From Roseibium sp. Sym1 (GTDB lineage Bacteria > Pseudomonadota > Alphaproteobacteria > Rhizobiales > Stappiaceae), in assembly GCF_027359675.1 (NCBI RefSeq), contig NZ_CP114786.1, forward strand, positions 186,001 through 250,000: a DNA stretch of 64,000 nt, given 5' to 3'. Shown in pieces: positions 7,387 through 17,026 of this stretch. Positions within the stretch are counted from its first letter, which is position 1. Every line of letters begins with the position of its first letter. The position numbers and the translations under genes are program-made. Under the pieces are notes generated by a model that worked only from the letters and a program-made list of their open reading frames with translations, was not told the origin of the DNA and searched no databases.

Positions 7387-8783
7387 GAACGGTCTCCGCG
7401 CCGCGGGCCGCGTCCCCCCCTGGGCGGTCCGCGGCGGTCGTCCTTGTCACGGTCCGTGCGGCTCTGCTGCTGCTTGTCCTCGACGAGGCCGTCCTCACCC
7501 CAGATTTTTCGCGGCGGCGGCGACCGGCGTTCTTCCCCATAGTCCTTGCGCGGTTTCGGGCTGGACGTCATGCGGAAGCGCGAACGCGGCGACACCTTTT
7601 CCTGGCGCGGGCCGTTGTTCTTGCGCGGTCCCTGACCCGGACCCTTGCTCGGACCCTTGCTCGGGCCCTTGCCGCGCTCCTGCTTGCGTTCGGAGCGGTC
7701 TGCTTTGGCCGCCTTGCGGCGGTCGGTCTCGCTCTTGCCTTCGCGCGCGGTCATCCATTTGCCCTGCGCGGCGTCACGCTTGTCGCCGGTCCTGCCGCCA
7801 CGCTTGTTGCCCGCCGTCTTCTTTTCCGGCTCCTGCTTGGGCGCATGGAAGATGGGAGCGTCGAAATCGGCACCGGCCTCCTCGGCCAACGCATCGCCAA
7901 GCTGATCGCGCAACACCCTGCCGCGGATCTCGCGGACATTGTTCTCCGGCAGGTCCATCAGCTGGAACGGGCCATAGGACAGCCGGATCAGCCTGTTCAC
8001 CGTCAGGCCGAGATGCTCCAGCACCCGCTTGACCTCGCGGTTCTTGCCTTCGCGCAGGCCGACCGTCATCCAGACATTGTCGCCCTGCTCCTTGTCGAGC
8101 GTTGCCTCGATGGCGCCATAAAGGACACCCTCGATGGCAACGCCATCCTTCAGCCCGTCGAGATCGGCCTGGGTGACCTTGCCGAAAGCCCGCACCCGGT
8201 AACGGCGCAGCCACCCGGTCGAGGGCAGTTCGAGGACGCGTGCGAGCCCGCCGTCATTCGTCAGCAGCAACAGACCTTCGGTGTTGATGTCGAGCCGGCC
8301 GACCGTCAGAACACGGGGAAGATCTTCCGGCAGACGGTCGAACACCGTCGGACGGCCCTCAGGATCCTTGTTGGTGGTCACCAGGCCGCGGGGCTTGTGA
8401 TAAAGCCACAGCCGTGTGCGCTCACGCATGGGCAGCGGCTCTCCATCCACCAGGACCTTGTCGTCGGCCGTGACGGTGATCGCCGGCGTCGTCAGCACCT
8501 TGCCGTTGAGCTGGACCCGGCCGTTCTCGATCCAGGTCTCGGCTTCCCGGCGCGAACACAGGCCCGCGCGCGCCATCACCTTGGCAATGCGCTCGCCGCG
8601 CCCGCCCGTATCGTCGCCGTCGCGGATCGCAGCCGGCACCGGTGCGGTCTTTTTGGGCCCGGGCCTCTTGCCGCCCGGTTTGCGTGAATCGCCGGGAGCT
8701 GAGCGGCGCTTGTCCGCCGCACGTTTGTCGCGTCCCTGGCCGTTTCCACGGCCCGGGCGATCGGAAGAATTTCTTGTCATCAT
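7383..8783 (-). CDS. rluB: RluB-family 23S rRNA pseudouridine synthase with long basic tail
   Basis: A 466-residue protein. An N-terminal basic region precedes an S4 RNA-binding domain (about 63-110), then an RsuA/RluB/E/F catalytic domain with the nucleophile Asp in GRLDINTEGLLLLT (Asp about 165). From about residue 290 to the end the chain is almost entirely Lys, Arg, Gly, Pro and Asp, including repeated GPSKGPSKGPGQGP, and is likely disordered and RNA-binding; this makes it much longer than the roughly 290-residue E. coli RluB. The start at 8783 (or 8780) is chosen over an in-frame codon at 8906 because the intervening residues look non-coding. It overlaps rsmD by four bases and is divergent from tadA. 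RluB or the closely related RluE/RluF specificity cannot be separated by eye. Confidence 0.88.
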   Translation of the reverse strand: MMTRNSSDRPGRGNGQGRDKRAADKRRSAPGDSRKPGGKRPGPKKTAPVPAAIRDGDDTGGRGERIAKVMARAGLCSRREAETWIENGRVQLNGKVLTTPAITVTADDKVLVDGEPLPMRERTRLWLYHKPRGLVTTNKDPEGRPTVFDRLPEDLPRVLTVGRLDINTEGLLLLTNDGGLARVLELPSTGWLRRYRVRAFGKVTQADLDGLKDGVAIEGVLYGAIEATLDKEQGDNVWMTVGLREGKNREVKRVLEHLGLTVNRLIRLSYGPFQLMDLPENNVREIRGRVLRDQLGDALAEEAGADFDAPIFHAPKQEPEKKTAGNKRGGRTGDKRDAAQGKWMTAREGKSETDRRKAAKADRSERKQERGKGPSKGPSKGPGQGPRKNNGPRQEKVSPRSRFRMTSSPKPRKDYGEERRSPPPRKIWGEDGLVEDKQQQSRTDRDKDDRRGPPRGGRGPRRGDRS

Positions 8784-8953
8784 GCGCGCGTCATAGCAGA
8801 GCTTGAGCCTTTCGGGAATCGCTTGTTTGCACCATCTGGCGCATGGGTCACCTGCCGAGGCCGCATGGCTCGCCACCACCGGGGCTGACGGCGAGAGCAA
8901 ATCCAACTATGAAGGCAATGGCCGTCCCCTCCAATCCCGCGATGCGAATGCAC

Positions 8954-9421
8954 ATGAGCGCACCTGAGACACAGTCCCGACAAACCACCTTCATGGACCT
9001 GGCCATCGAAGAGGCGGAACGTGCCGCGGAGCGCGGCGAGGTCCCCGTCGGGGCGGTTCTGGTGCGGGACGGCCAGGTCCTGGCCCGTGACGGCAACCGG
9101 ACGCTGGAGCTGAACGATCCGACCGCCCACGCGGAAATACAGGTGATCCGCGCGGCCTGCAGTGCACTGGGTTCGCAGCGCCTGCCGGACTGCGACCTCT
9201 ATGTCACGCTGGAGCCCTGTCCAATGTGCGCCGGGGCGATTTCCTTCGCCAGGATCCGCCGTCTCTACTATGGCGCGGACGACGAAAAAGGCGGCGCCGT
9301 CGACAACGGGCCCCGTTTCTTCAGCCAGCCGACCTGTCATCACGCACCGGACGTCTATTCCGGGGTCAACGCGTCCGGAGCCGCGCAGCTCCTCAAGTCG
9401 TTTTTCCAGTCGCGCCGCTAG
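8954..9421 (+). CDS. tadA: tRNA-specific adenosine deaminase TadA
   Basis: A 155-residue zinc deaminase that converts A34 to inosine in tRNA-Arg(ACG). The HAE motif at 59-61 supplies the zinc ligand His and proton-shuttle Glu, and PCPMC (88-92) supplies the two Cys ligands. The start at 8954 gives the usual family length; an ATG at 8993 is also possible. It is divergent from the pseudouridine synthase-rsmD operon, and this tadA/rluB/rsmD grouping of RNA modification genes is, as I recall, common in Hyphomicrobiales. Confidence 0.94.
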   Translation: MSAPETQSRQTTFMDLAIEEAERAAERGEVPVGAVLVRDGQVLARDGNRTLELNDPTAHAEIQVIRAACSALGSQRLPDCDLYVTLEPCPMCAGAISFARIRRLYYGADDEKGGAVDNGPRFFSQPTCHHAPDVYSGVNASGAAQLLKSFFQSRR

Positions 9422-9563
9422 CCCGGCGCCACGTGGCACAACGGCAACACCGCCTGCAAAAACACGCGCGATGCCGGATTTCCCGCGCTCCATGGGGAGA
9501 AATTATCATGTACAGATATGATAATGGCGTCAGGATCGTTTCCATATGCCATCGGGGTATCAC

Positions 9564-10748
9564 ATGACACGTCTTGCCGTTCTTGGCGCATTCGCCGGTC
9601 TTCTTGCCGCGGCAAATCCGGCGCATTCCGCCGACCTGCCCGTGGCTCCCGAACCGGTCGACTACGTTCGCATCTGTGACGCCTACGGTGCCCGCTTCTA
9701 CTACATTCCAGGCACCGAGACCTGCCTGCGGGTCGGCGGACGTGTCCGGACGGAGTTCCGGTTCCGCAATTTCGGCGAGGCCGAGAACGCCTGGGGTGAC
9801 CGGGACACGGACGGCTACCAGTGGCGATCACGCGGATACCTTTATCTGGACGCCTACACGGAGACCGAACTCGGCACCTTGCGCGCCTTCATCGAGACCT
9901 ACATGACGGTCACCAACGGCAACGAAACCTCAACGCTGGACAAGGCCTATATCCAGTGGGGCGGGCTTCTGGCCGGGCGCAACGGGTCAAATTTCGATTT
10001 CTTCACCGGTTACGCTTTCGGTGCCCAGATTTCGAGTTATTCCGACCAGAAAACCAACCAGCTTGCCTATACCCTCCCCTTCGGAGACGGTTACAGTGCG
10101 ACTGTCGCGGTCGAGGATCAGGCGGAACGCACAACCAACATTGGCCTGAACGGCGGCACACTCGCCTATGGCGGTACCCGCATGCCGGATTTCGTCGCAG
10201 CGCTCGGCCTGAACCAGCGCTGGGGCGAGGTCCAGATCATGGGCGCGCTGCACCAGGTTTATCCGAACGCCACCTATAACGGTATCACCGGCAGTTCCGA
10301 GGATACACTCGGCTGGGCTGTCGGCGCCGGTGTCGAGATTGAATTCGGAGGGCTCGCCAATGGTGGCAGCGTGGTGCTGCAGGCTGTCTATACCGACGGC
10401 GCCAGCGGCTACGGCAATTCAAACTGGACCGGCCGCATCACCGACGCGGTCTGGAACGGCACCACCACCGAGAAGACCAAGACCTTCAACATTTTCGGCG
10501 GTGTCCACCTCGGGGTCACCGACACGGTCGCGGTCAATGTCGAAGGCGGCTACCACACGGTCGATGCCGGCCTCGGCGCCTATAACTTCGATCAGTGGAC
10601 GGCAACGGCGAATGCCGTCTGGAATCCGGTACCGGGCTTCGAAATCGGTCCGGAAATCCAGTACCGCGACATCGACTACAGCAATGCGTCGGGCCTGAGC
10701 GACAGTTCCGAACTCTATGGCACCTTCCGGCTGCAGCGCACTTTCTAG
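9564..10748 (+). CDS. Outer-membrane porin, Omp2/porin_2 family
   Basis: A 394-residue outer-membrane general diffusion porin of the alphaproteobacterial type. A signal peptide (residues 1-23, ending AHSA) is followed by ADLP, then the family start VDYVRICDAYGARFYYIPGTE with a disulfide-forming Cys pair (CDAYG and TCLRVGG). The remainder is alternating aromatic/polar beta-barrel sequence ending in a terminal Phe (FRLQRTF), the recognition signal for the Bam machinery. The ATG at 9564 is preferred over 9546 because it gives a clean signal peptide. A strong terminator follows, so it is monocistronic. Confidence 0.93.
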   Translation: MTRLAVLGAFAGLLAAANPAHSADLPVAPEPVDYVRICDAYGARFYYIPGTETCLRVGGRVRTEFRFRNFGEAENAWGDRDTDGYQWRSRGYLYLDAYTETELGTLRAFIETYMTVTNGNETSTLDKAYIQWGGLLAGRNGSNFDFFTGYAFGAQISSYSDQKTNQLAYTLPFGDGYSATVAVEDQAERTTNIGLNGGTLAYGGTRMPDFVAALGLNQRWGEVQIMGALHQVYPNATYNGITGSSEDTLGWAVGAGVEIEFGGLANGGSVVLQAVYTDGASGYGNSNWTGRITDAVWNGTTTEKTKTFNIFGGVHLGVTDTVAVNVEGGYHTVDAGLGAYNFDQWTATANAVWNPVPGFEIGPEIQYRDIDYSNASGLSDSSELYGTFRLQRTF

Positions 10749-10762
10749 GCTGTAGTGACAAA

Positions 10763-10791
10763 GCCCCGGATATTCGCCCGGGGCATTTTTT
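10763..10791 (+). terminator. Rho-independent terminator of the porin gene
   Basis: GCCCCGG and CCGGGGC form a 7-bp GC stem with an 8-base loop, followed by ATTTTTTG. It lies 15 bp after the porin stop and before the convergent hydrolase gene. Confidence 0.85.
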
Positions 10792-10808
10792 GTCCGACAC
10801 AAGAAACT

Positions 10809-11681
10809 CTAGCCGGCCCGTCTCCGCCAGACGGACACCACTTTTTCCCAGAGACCGTTCACCCACAGATCACCGTGATCGACACCGTCCAGGATGACAA
10901 TCTCCTTCGGCTGCGACGCAAGACCGAAGAGACGCTTGCCGTGCTCAACCGGAATGACACGGTCCGCGGTGCCGTGCAGGATCAGGACGGGTGACCTGAC
11001 CCTGGTGATCCGCTCGCGGGTCGGCATCGGGTCCTTCATCAGCAGCCCGACCGGCAGCCACGGGTATTTTTCATATGCCATGTCCACCAGCGCCGTGTAG
11101 GGGGCCTCCAGGACAAGCAGATCCGCTTCGGGGCGTTCCGCGGCAACGGCTGTCGCAACGCCGGTGCCGAGGCTTTCGCCGTGCAGGATGATCGGCGCCC
11201 CGTCCTGTGCGGCCCGGTCGTAATGTTCCAGCGCGTCGGAGACCAGCGCCGCCTCCGACGGACTGCCGCCGCTGCCCGCGTAACCGCGATAGCTCGGCGC
11301 GTAGAGACCGAAGCCACTGTCCAGGATCTGCTTGAACCGCTTCCAGCGCGCCGACACATTCCGGGAATTGCCGTGCAGATACAGCACCGTCGGCGCGCCG
11401 TCCTCTGCCGGCGCGGCCCGCCATACCGTGACGTCGGTGCCGTCAGCCATTGCGACTGTTTCAACATGGACCCCTTCCAGCCCCTTTTCCGCTGGCGTGG
11501 ACAGGTCACCGGTCGGAAGGAAGACGAAGCTGCGCTGGTTGAGATACATGTAGCCGGCGGCCATGGCATAGGCGACGGCGACCACGACGAAGAGGTTCCT
11601 GGACAGTCTCAGCGCACGCGGCCCGACGCCGGTTCGCCGGTTCGTGCCCCCCTCAGTGCTGCCGGTTTGCACGTCGGCCAT
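10809..11681 (-). CDS. Membrane-anchored alpha/beta hydrolase (BAAT/S33-like)
   Basis: A 290-residue serine hydrolase with one N-terminal membrane helix (about 28-48). The oxyanion region LYLHGNSRN, nucleophile elbow GESLGTG (Ser about 170), acid in HGTADRVIP and His in DGVDHGDLW complete the triad, so it should be active, probably on esters or peptides at the membrane. The family is widespread (Bem46-like) and the natural substrate is unknown. The ATG at 11681 has AAGGAG ten bases upstream. It is convergent with the porin, separated by the porin terminator, and lies directly downstream of mutL on the same strand. Confidence 0.85.
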   Translation of the reverse strand: MADVQTGSTEGGTNRRTGVGPRALRLSRNLFVVVAVAYAMAAGYMYLNQRSFVFLPTGDLSTPAEKGLEGVHVETVAMADGTDVTVWRAAPAEDGAPTVLYLHGNSRNVSARWKRFKQILDSGFGLYAPSYRGYAGSGGSPSEAALVSDALEHYDRAAQDGAPIILHGESLGTGVATAVAAERPEADLLVLEAPYTALVDMAYEKYPWLPVGLLMKDPMPTRERITRVRSPVLILHGTADRVIPVEHGKRLFGLASQPKEIVILDGVDHGDLWVNGLWEKVVSVWRRRAG

Positions 11682-11745
11682 GCCTTGTCTCCTTCGAATG
11701 CTCCACAAGGTTACGCATTCCATGCGTTTCCCGATCAGGAGCGGC

Positions 11746-13659
11746 CTATTTGCGGCCGAACAGCTTCTCGATATCGGTCAGTTTCAGTTCCACCCAGGTC
11801 GGTCTTCCATGGTTGCACTGGCCCGAGAGCGGCGTTGCCTCCATGTCGCGCAACAGCGCATCCATTTCCTCCGGCCGCATGCGCCGTCCGGCGCGAACGG
11901 ACCCGTGGCAGGCCATGGTGGCGGCGACATGGTCGAGCTTTTCCTTCAGGCCGTCGGCCGTGTCCCACTCGGCAAGCTCGTCGGCCAGGTTTTGCACCAG
12001 GCCCCTGATATCCATGTCGCCCAGAATGGCCGGCGTTTCGCGGACCGCGATCGCCCCCGGCCCGAACGCTTCCAGCGACAGACCGACCTGCTCCAGGTCC
12101 TCCGCACGCTCGGCAAGCCTTGCGGCGTCCTCTTCCGGCAGTTCGACGATTTCCGGAATCAGGAGAATCTGACGCGCAACCTCCTTCTTCGCCAGCGCTT
12201 CCTTCAGCCGCTCATAGACCAGGCGTTCATGGGCGGCATGCTGGTCAACGATGACGACGCCATCGCCGGTCTGGGCGATGATATAGGTCTCGTGCACCTG
12301 GGCTCTTGCGGCGCCGAGCGGCAGTCGGGTCTTTTCGGTCTCGACCGGCACGTCATGGGCGCGCGCATCCGCGGACGGTGCGGCGAAATCCGCGAAACCG
12401 TTTTGCGGATGAAGACCGGGTTGCGGTGCCTCGGCAAAACCCGCGGCAGGTGCCCCGGCCGTTTCCAGGGGCCGAAAGGCGTCCGGGCTCCAGCGCGCCG
12501 CCGCCGCCGCTTGCCCATAGCTTCCGCCGTATCCACCCTGTCCCGCCTGTCCGGCTGGTGCCGACGGTTGGGGCCCGCCGGAATAGCTGCCGCCAGAATA
12601 GCTGCCGCCGGATGTGCCTCGAAGGGCGTCGAGCGCCACGGCGGCATTCGAGGTCGATGACCGGTGTCCCGCCTGGACCAGGGCGTGCTTGATCGCGCCG
12701 ACCAGCAGGCCGCGAACGAGCTGGGCATCGCGAAAGCGCACATCCGCCTTGGCCGGGTGCACATTGACATCCACCTGGGCCGGATCGAGATCGATGAACA
12801 GCACCACGACAGGGTGCCGGTCGCGCGCCAGAACATCGGCATAGGCGCCGCGCAGACCGGAGAGCAGCAGCTTGTCCTTCACCGGACGACCGTTGACGAA
12901 AAAGAACTGGTGCTGGGCATTGCCGCGGTGATGGGTCGGCAGGCCTGCGAAACCCGACAGGCGCACGCCCTCGCGCGCGGCGTCGATCTCCATCGCGTTG
13001 TCGACGAAGTCCTTGCCGAGGATCTGGGAAATTCTCGCGAGATGCGGATCGGATCCGCGGGCTGCCGGCCAGCTCTGCGGTTGCCGGTCGGCGCCGGAGA
13101 GCGAAAAGCCGATTTCCGGATAGGCCAGCGCGATGCGCTTGACGATCTCGGTGATGGCCGCCGCCTCGGCACGGTCCGACTTGAGGAATTTCAGGCGTGC
13201 GGGCGTTGCGAAGAACAGATCACGGACCTCGACCTGCGTGCCCCTGGTGCGCGCGGCCGGGACAGGCGGCTGTTCCCTGCCGCCTTCCACCGCGATTGCC
13301 CAGGCATGATCCTCGTCCTTGTGCCGCGTCTGGATCGCCAGCCGGGCGACCGAACCGATCGACGGCAGCGCCTCGCCGCGAAACCCGAGCGTGCGGATAT
13401 CGAACAGGTCGTCGTCCGAGATCTTGGAGGTGCAATGGCGGCGGATGGCGAGTTTCAGATCGTCCTGGCGCATGCCGGCGCCATCGTCGGCGACACGCAT
13501 CAGGGTCTTGCCGCCCGCGGCGGTGACAATATCCACCTGCGAGGCTCCGGCATCGACGGCATTTTCAACCAGTTCCTTGATGACACTGGCGGGCCGCTCG
13601 ATCACTTCGCCGGCCGCGATCTGGTTGATCACCTGTTCGCCAAGTTGCCTGACTGCCAT
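11746..13659 (-). CDS. mutL: DNA mismatch repair protein MutL
   Basis: A 637-residue MutL. The N-terminal GHKL ATPase has [26 protein letters not shown] and [11 protein letters not shown] Gly/Ser/Tyr/Pro/Ala linker (with [13 protein letters not shown]) leads to the dimerisation domain. There the endonuclease motif DQHA-x2-E-x4-E is complete ([12 protein letters not shown], Asp at about 472), with ACHGSVR and CNHGRPTW downstream, the metal-binding set of nicking MutL proteins. This fits organisms without MutH, where MutL itself incises the strand. The ATG at 13659 gives the classic N-terminus; an in-frame codon at 13743 adds a non-family extension. Confidence 0.96.
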   Translation of the reverse strand: MAVRQLGEQVINQIAAGEVIERPASVIKELVENAVDAGASQVDIVTAAGGKTLMRVADDGAGMRQDDLKLAIRRHCTSKISDDDLFDIRTLGFRGEALPSIGSVARLAIQTRHKDEDHAWAIAVEGGREQPPVPAARTRGTQVEVRDLFFATPARLKFLKSDRAEAAAITEIVKRIALAYPEIGFSLSGADRQPQSWPAARGSDPHLARISQILGKDFVDNAMEIDAAREGVRLSGFAGLPTHHRGNAQHQFFFVNGRPVKDKLLLSGLRGAYADVLARDRHPVVVLFIDLDPAQVDVNVHPAKADVRFRDAQLVRGLLVGAIKHALVQAGHRSSTSNAAVALDALRGTSGGSYSGGSYSGGPQPSAPAGQAGQGGYGGSYGQAAAAARWSPDAFRPLETAGAPAAGFAEAPQPGLHPQNGFADFAAPSADARAHDVPVETEKTRLPLGAARAQVHETYIIAQTGDGVVIVDQHAAHERLVYERLKEALAKKEVARQILLIPEIVELPEEDAARLAERAEDLEQVGLSLEAFGPGAIAVRETPAILGDMDIRGLVQNLADELAEWDTADGLKEKLDHVAATMACHGSVRAGRRMRPEEMDALLRDMEATPLSGQCNHGRPTWVELKLTDIEKLFGRK

Positions 13660-13779
13660 GAAACTTCCTTTGACGCATGCAGCTTTCGCAGCGCGGTATG
13701 TTCCTATATGGTCCGCGCCGAGTTTGTCTCGATTCTTTCGCACAGCCTACCAGACCCACCTTGATCCGAGTGACCCGAC

Positions 13780-14655
13780 ATGACCGTTTCTGCACCGCTT
13801 CTTGTTGACGGGCTCAATGCCCTTGCGCCTTCCTACAAGGGCATCCTGTGTGATGTCTGGGGCGTGCTTCATAACGGTGTATCGGCTTTTGAAGGTGCGC
13901 ACAAAGCCCTGAAGGCCTATCGCGAGGACACCGGCGGCAAGGTGGTCCTGATCACCAACGCCCCGCGTCCGGCAAAACAGGTCGGGGAAATGCTGGCCGA
14001 ACTCGGAGTGCCGGACGGCACCTATGACGACATTGTCACTTCCGGGGACGTCACACGCGCCGTGCTGCAGGCCGAAGGCAAAAAGACACTGCTTCATATC
14101 GGTCCCAATCGGGACCAGCCGCTTTATCACAATCTCGAAGCGACCTTCACCCTGAAGGACGACGAAGCCGAAGGCATCAGCTGCACGGGACTGACCGACG
14201 ACGAGGTCGAGACTCCCGACGATTACCGTGAGCGGCTTGAAAAGCTGGCCGCCCGGGGGCTGAAGATGATCTGCGCCAACCCGGACATTGTCGTGGAACG
14301 CGGCGACCGGCTGATCTGGTGCGCCGGTGCCCTTGCCCGTCTCTACGAAGATCTCGGCGGCGAAGTCGTCATCCTGGGCAAGCCGCATGCGCCGATCTAC
14401 ACGGCAGCCATGGAACGGCTGGCCAAACTGGCCGGCACCGAGGTGGCCAAGGAGGACGTGCTGGCGATTGGTGACGGCCTGCCGACGGATATTCGCGGCG
14501 CCGTCTCACAGGACATCGACGTGCTGTTCATCACCGCCGGCATTCACGCATCCGATTTCGGCCCGAGCGACGCTCCGGACGAACACCTCATCCGCCGCCG
14601 CCTCTCGGAAGAAGGCCTGCGCGCCCGCGCAGCCCTGCCGCGCCTCTGGTGGTAA
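13780..14655 (+). CDS. HAD-superfamily class IIA hydrolase (NagD-like, TIGR01459 type)
   Basis: A 291-residue phosphatase-fold protein. The nucleophile motif is CDVWGVLHNG (Asp at about 25), with Val-Trp where most HAD enzymes have xDGT, which is characteristic of the alphaproteobacterial hypothetical subfamily. LITNAPRP is motif II, GKPHAPIY contains the motif III Lys, and IGDGLPTDIRGA carries the motif IV acids. The second Asp of DxD is absent (DVW), so phosphatase activity may be altered. It is divergent from mutL, 120 bp away. Substrate unknown; sugar or nucleotide phosphates are typical for the class. Confidence 0.85.
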   Translation: MTVSAPLLVDGLNALAPSYKGILCDVWGVLHNGVSAFEGAHKALKAYREDTGGKVVLITNAPRPAKQVGEMLAELGVPDGTYDDIVTSGDVTRAVLQAEGKKTLLHIGPNRDQPLYHNLEATFTLKDDEAEGISCTGLTDDEVETPDDYRERLEKLAARGLKMICANPDIVVERGDRLIWCAGALARLYEDLGGEVVILGKPHAPIYTAAMERLAKLAGTEVAKEDVLAIGDGLPTDIRGAVSQDIDVLFITAGIHASDFGPSDAPDEHLIRRRLSEEGLRARAALPRLWW

Positions 14656-14790
14656 AGCTCCACGCGGGCAGGAACCTGTCTCGGGTGCTTGTGCCCGCAA
14701 ATGTCCGGGCTGCCAGCAGACCCGCCTGGCCTCACGGCACAGGACTCTACTGACATCACGATCGCGGAAGCGGCGGTGACCGCCCCCGCA

Positions 14791-14820
14791 AAACAAAAGG
14801 GCCCTCCGCCGGAGAGCCCT
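14791..14820 (-). terminator. Rho-independent terminator of the cheY-cheZ region
   Basis: On the minus strand AGGGCTCTCC-GGC-GGAGGGCCCT folds into a 10-bp stem with one mismatch and is followed by TTTGTTT. It lies 26 bp past the cheZ stop codon. In the plus direction the stem is followed by TCGAAATC, a poor U-tract. Confidence 0.8.
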
Positions 14821-14845
14821 TCGAAATCTTGTCTTTGATGCCGGG

Positions 14846-15538
14846 TCAGTCGAACAGCTTGTCGATATCCGCCTGCGCGTCACCGAGCATGGCGTCGATG
14901 TCGTCCTGGGAGACGCCTTCGCCGGCATGCTGCGGGCCGTGCAGGATCAGTTCGCGCTGGCGGCGCTCCTCGTCAGTCTCGTTAAGGGCAACCTCGAGAT
15001 CTGCCGGGATGCGCAGGTGTTCGATGAAGGAACTCACGCGCTCGTCGATATAGCGGAGTGTCGCCACGACCTTCGAAATGCGCTGTCCGGTGATGTCCTG
15101 GAAGGTGCAGGCCTCGAAAATTCCGATCATCTTGTTGCTGACCAGCTCCTGATACGCTTCCGCGTCGCTGGTATCCGCACCCATGATCTCCTCGGCCGCT
15201 TCCATGATGGAGTTGGTGGCCTCTTCCGTGGCCTCGACGATGGCGTCGAGTTCCCGCCCGGCATCCGGAATCTTGTTGCCGGTCATGTCATTGGCGCGCA
15301 ACTGGGAGATTTCCTCCTTCATGCGCGTGATTTCCTTGGCAATCAGGGTCAGTTCTTCCGTGACGGCCGGCTGAACGGTCGACAGGAAATCATGCATGGA
15401 ACCGGACATGACCTCGGCGAGGTGCATCACATCCGTGAGCGATACCTCGCCCTGCCGGTTCTTGTTTTCTTGCAGAAAGTCGATGACGCGGGCAATGTTT
15501 TCCTGCTTCATATTTGCCACCAGGTCCGGCCTTTCCAT
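14846..15538 (-). CDS. cheZ: CheZ-like CheY-P phosphatase
   Basis: A 230-residue, largely helical protein. The catalytic segment FQDITGQRI has the Asp and Gln (about 148 and 152) that in E. coli CheZ (DLTGQ) position the attacking water. The C-terminal end QDDIDAMLGDAQADIDKLFD resembles the conserved CheY-docking helix. It would dephosphorylate CheY to reset the flagellar motor. A cheY gene lies 167 bp upstream on the same strand, which supports the assignment. A second CheZ-like gene sits at 62951-63703. Confidence 0.87.
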   Translation of the reverse strand: MERPDLVANMKQENIARVIDFLQENKNRQGEVSLTDVMHLAEVMSGSMHDFLSTVQPAVTEELTLIAKEITRMKEEISQLRANDMTGNKIPDAGRELDAIVEATEEATNSIMEAAEEIMGADTSDAEAYQELVSNKMIGIFEACTFQDITGQRISKVVATLRYIDERVSSFIEHLRIPADLEVALNETDEERRQRELILHGPQHAGEGVSQDDIDAMLGDAQADIDKLFD

Positions 15539-15705
15539 ATGAGGCGTCCTCCCAAGAGCGATCCCGGAAGGAACCGCTATTACGTCGCGGATGCACCAAG
15601 ACAGACCCGGCCTGCCTGCCCGGCAAGACCGTGCCGTTCTCTTGACACCCGTCTGGCACCGGCGGAGAGGCGGCTCGACACCGCGGCCCCGCCAGGTGCA
15701 AGAAA

Positions 15706-16089
15706 TCAGTCGGAGAAGACCGCCTCGATCTTGCCTTTCAACGTCTGTGCGTTGAACGGCTTCACGATGTAGTTGTTCACGCCGGCCTTTTTGGCGGCGA
15801 TGACGTTTTCCGTCTTGGATTCAGCCGTCACCATGATGAACGGTGTCTTGCTGAGGCTGCCGTCGGCACGAACCTGCTTGAGCAGTTCGTATCCGGTCAT
15901 CGGCTCCATGTTCCAGTCGGAAATCACCAGGCCGTAACGGCGCTGCTTCATTTTTTCCAATGCTTCGGTGCCGTCCGCAGCGTCATCGATGTCTTCGAAA
16001 CCAAGCTGCTTGAGCAGGTTCCGAATGATGCGAATCATCGTTTTGTAGTCATCGACCACGAGGACCGGCATCTGAAGATCAAGGGCCAT
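15706..16089 (-). CDS. cheY: CheY-type single-domain response regulator
   Basis: A 127-residue receiver domain with no output domain. The acidic pocket is DD at 13-14, the phosphoacceptor Asp is at 58 (ISDWNMEPMTG), the switch Thr at 88 (VTAES) and the invariant Lys at 110 (IVKPF). The DWNMP-like sequence and overall length match flagellar CheY. It is upstream of cheZ in the same direction. No CheA, methyltransferase or receptor genes are in the window, so the core chemotaxis operon must be elsewhere. Confidence 0.92.
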   Translation of the reverse strand: MALDLQMPVLVVDDYKTMIRIIRNLLKQLGFEDIDDAADGTEALEKMKQRRYGLVISDWNMEPMTGYELLKQVRADGSLSKTPFIMVTAESKTENVIAAKKAGVNNYIVKPFNAQTLKGKIEAVFSD

Positions 16090-16340
16090 TGTCTACTCCA
16101 TACTGTCAAATTGCGCGGCCCCTGGCCGTGGGCCGTTGGATCGCGTTATGACTTCGAAGGAGAGTGACACATATTCTTGTGTCCTCACCTCCCCACACTC
16201 AACGCAATTTACCGGCCGCCCCTGAAAAGACCGTTAATAACAGGCGCTTTTTTCTTCGCCCAAAGCACAATTGCCAGAAATCCTTGCGCCGCCTAGCGTC
16301 CGCGTTGCTTAAAAGAAGACACTTCAGGGCGGAATTCTCA

Positions 16341-16787
16341 ATGCTGGAACTTCAAAAACTGTGTTTCGAAGATCTCACGGTCGGGATGAGCGAAGAACTT
16401 GTAAAACACGTCAGTTCTTCTGATGTGGTCGGTTTTGCCGAAGTTTCCGGCGACAGAAACCCGATCCACCTGTCGGAGCATTTTGCCGCAAGAACACCGT
16501 TCAAGACCCGAATCGCCCACGGCCTCTACACGGCCAGCCTGATTTCCGCCGTGCTCGGCACCCGCCTACCCGGTCCGGGCGCGATCTACCTGTCCCAGAC
16601 CCTCAATTTCAAGGCACCGGTCAAGATCGGCGACGACGTCAAGGTGACCGTGACCGTCGAGGAACTGATGGAACGCGGCAACCGCGCCCGGCTGTCCTGC
16701 ATCTGCAGCGTGGACGACACCATCGTCCTCGAGGGCGAAGCGCTCGTCAAAGTGCCGAGCCGGGACGAGGACCGGTCCGGTCTTTGA
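16341..16787 (+). CDS. MaoC-family (R)-specific enoyl-CoA hydratase (PhaJ-like)
   Basis: A 148-residue single hot-dog-domain protein. The hydratase-2 motif is clear: FAEVSGDRNPIHLSEHFA with the catalytic Asp at 38 and His at 43, followed by IAHGLYTASL with the conserved Ser at about 66. It should hydrate trans-2-enoyl-CoA to (R)-3-hydroxyacyl-CoA, feeding either polyhydroxyalkanoate synthesis or beta-oxidation by-pass reactions. No PHA genes are adjacent. The start at 16341 is chosen because it gives the family N-terminus. It is divergent from cheY with a 251-bp gap. Confidence 0.87.
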   Translation: MLELQKLCFEDLTVGMSEELVKHVSSSDVVGFAEVSGDRNPIHLSEHFAARTPFKTRIAHGLYTASLISAVLGTRLPGPGAIYLSQTLNFKAPVKIGDDVKVTVTVEELMERGNRARLSCICSVDDTIVLEGEALVKVPSRDEDRSGL

Positions 16788-17026
16788 GGCCCCGAACATC
16801 ACTGCCTGATCGGTCGTAAGGACGGGTTTGCACCGGGCACGCGGGCTCGGCCGGGCGCGCCGTGCACTCTTCTTGCCGGCCATCTTGACCTTTCCAGTTG
16901 TTGACGGCAGGTTCCACGCCAGCGTCGGCGGCCGGTCCGGATGGACCGTGCCACGGCGGCTCTCTTTCCGGACATCAAGGCCTGGCCGAGCTGTCCCGGC
17001 CGACACGTTGCGCGAAGGTTTGCTGC

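Noticed and set aside
12533..12615. SGGSYSGG repeats considered as a tandem-repeat element
   Set aside because: They fall in the variable linker of MutL, which is normally low-complexity.
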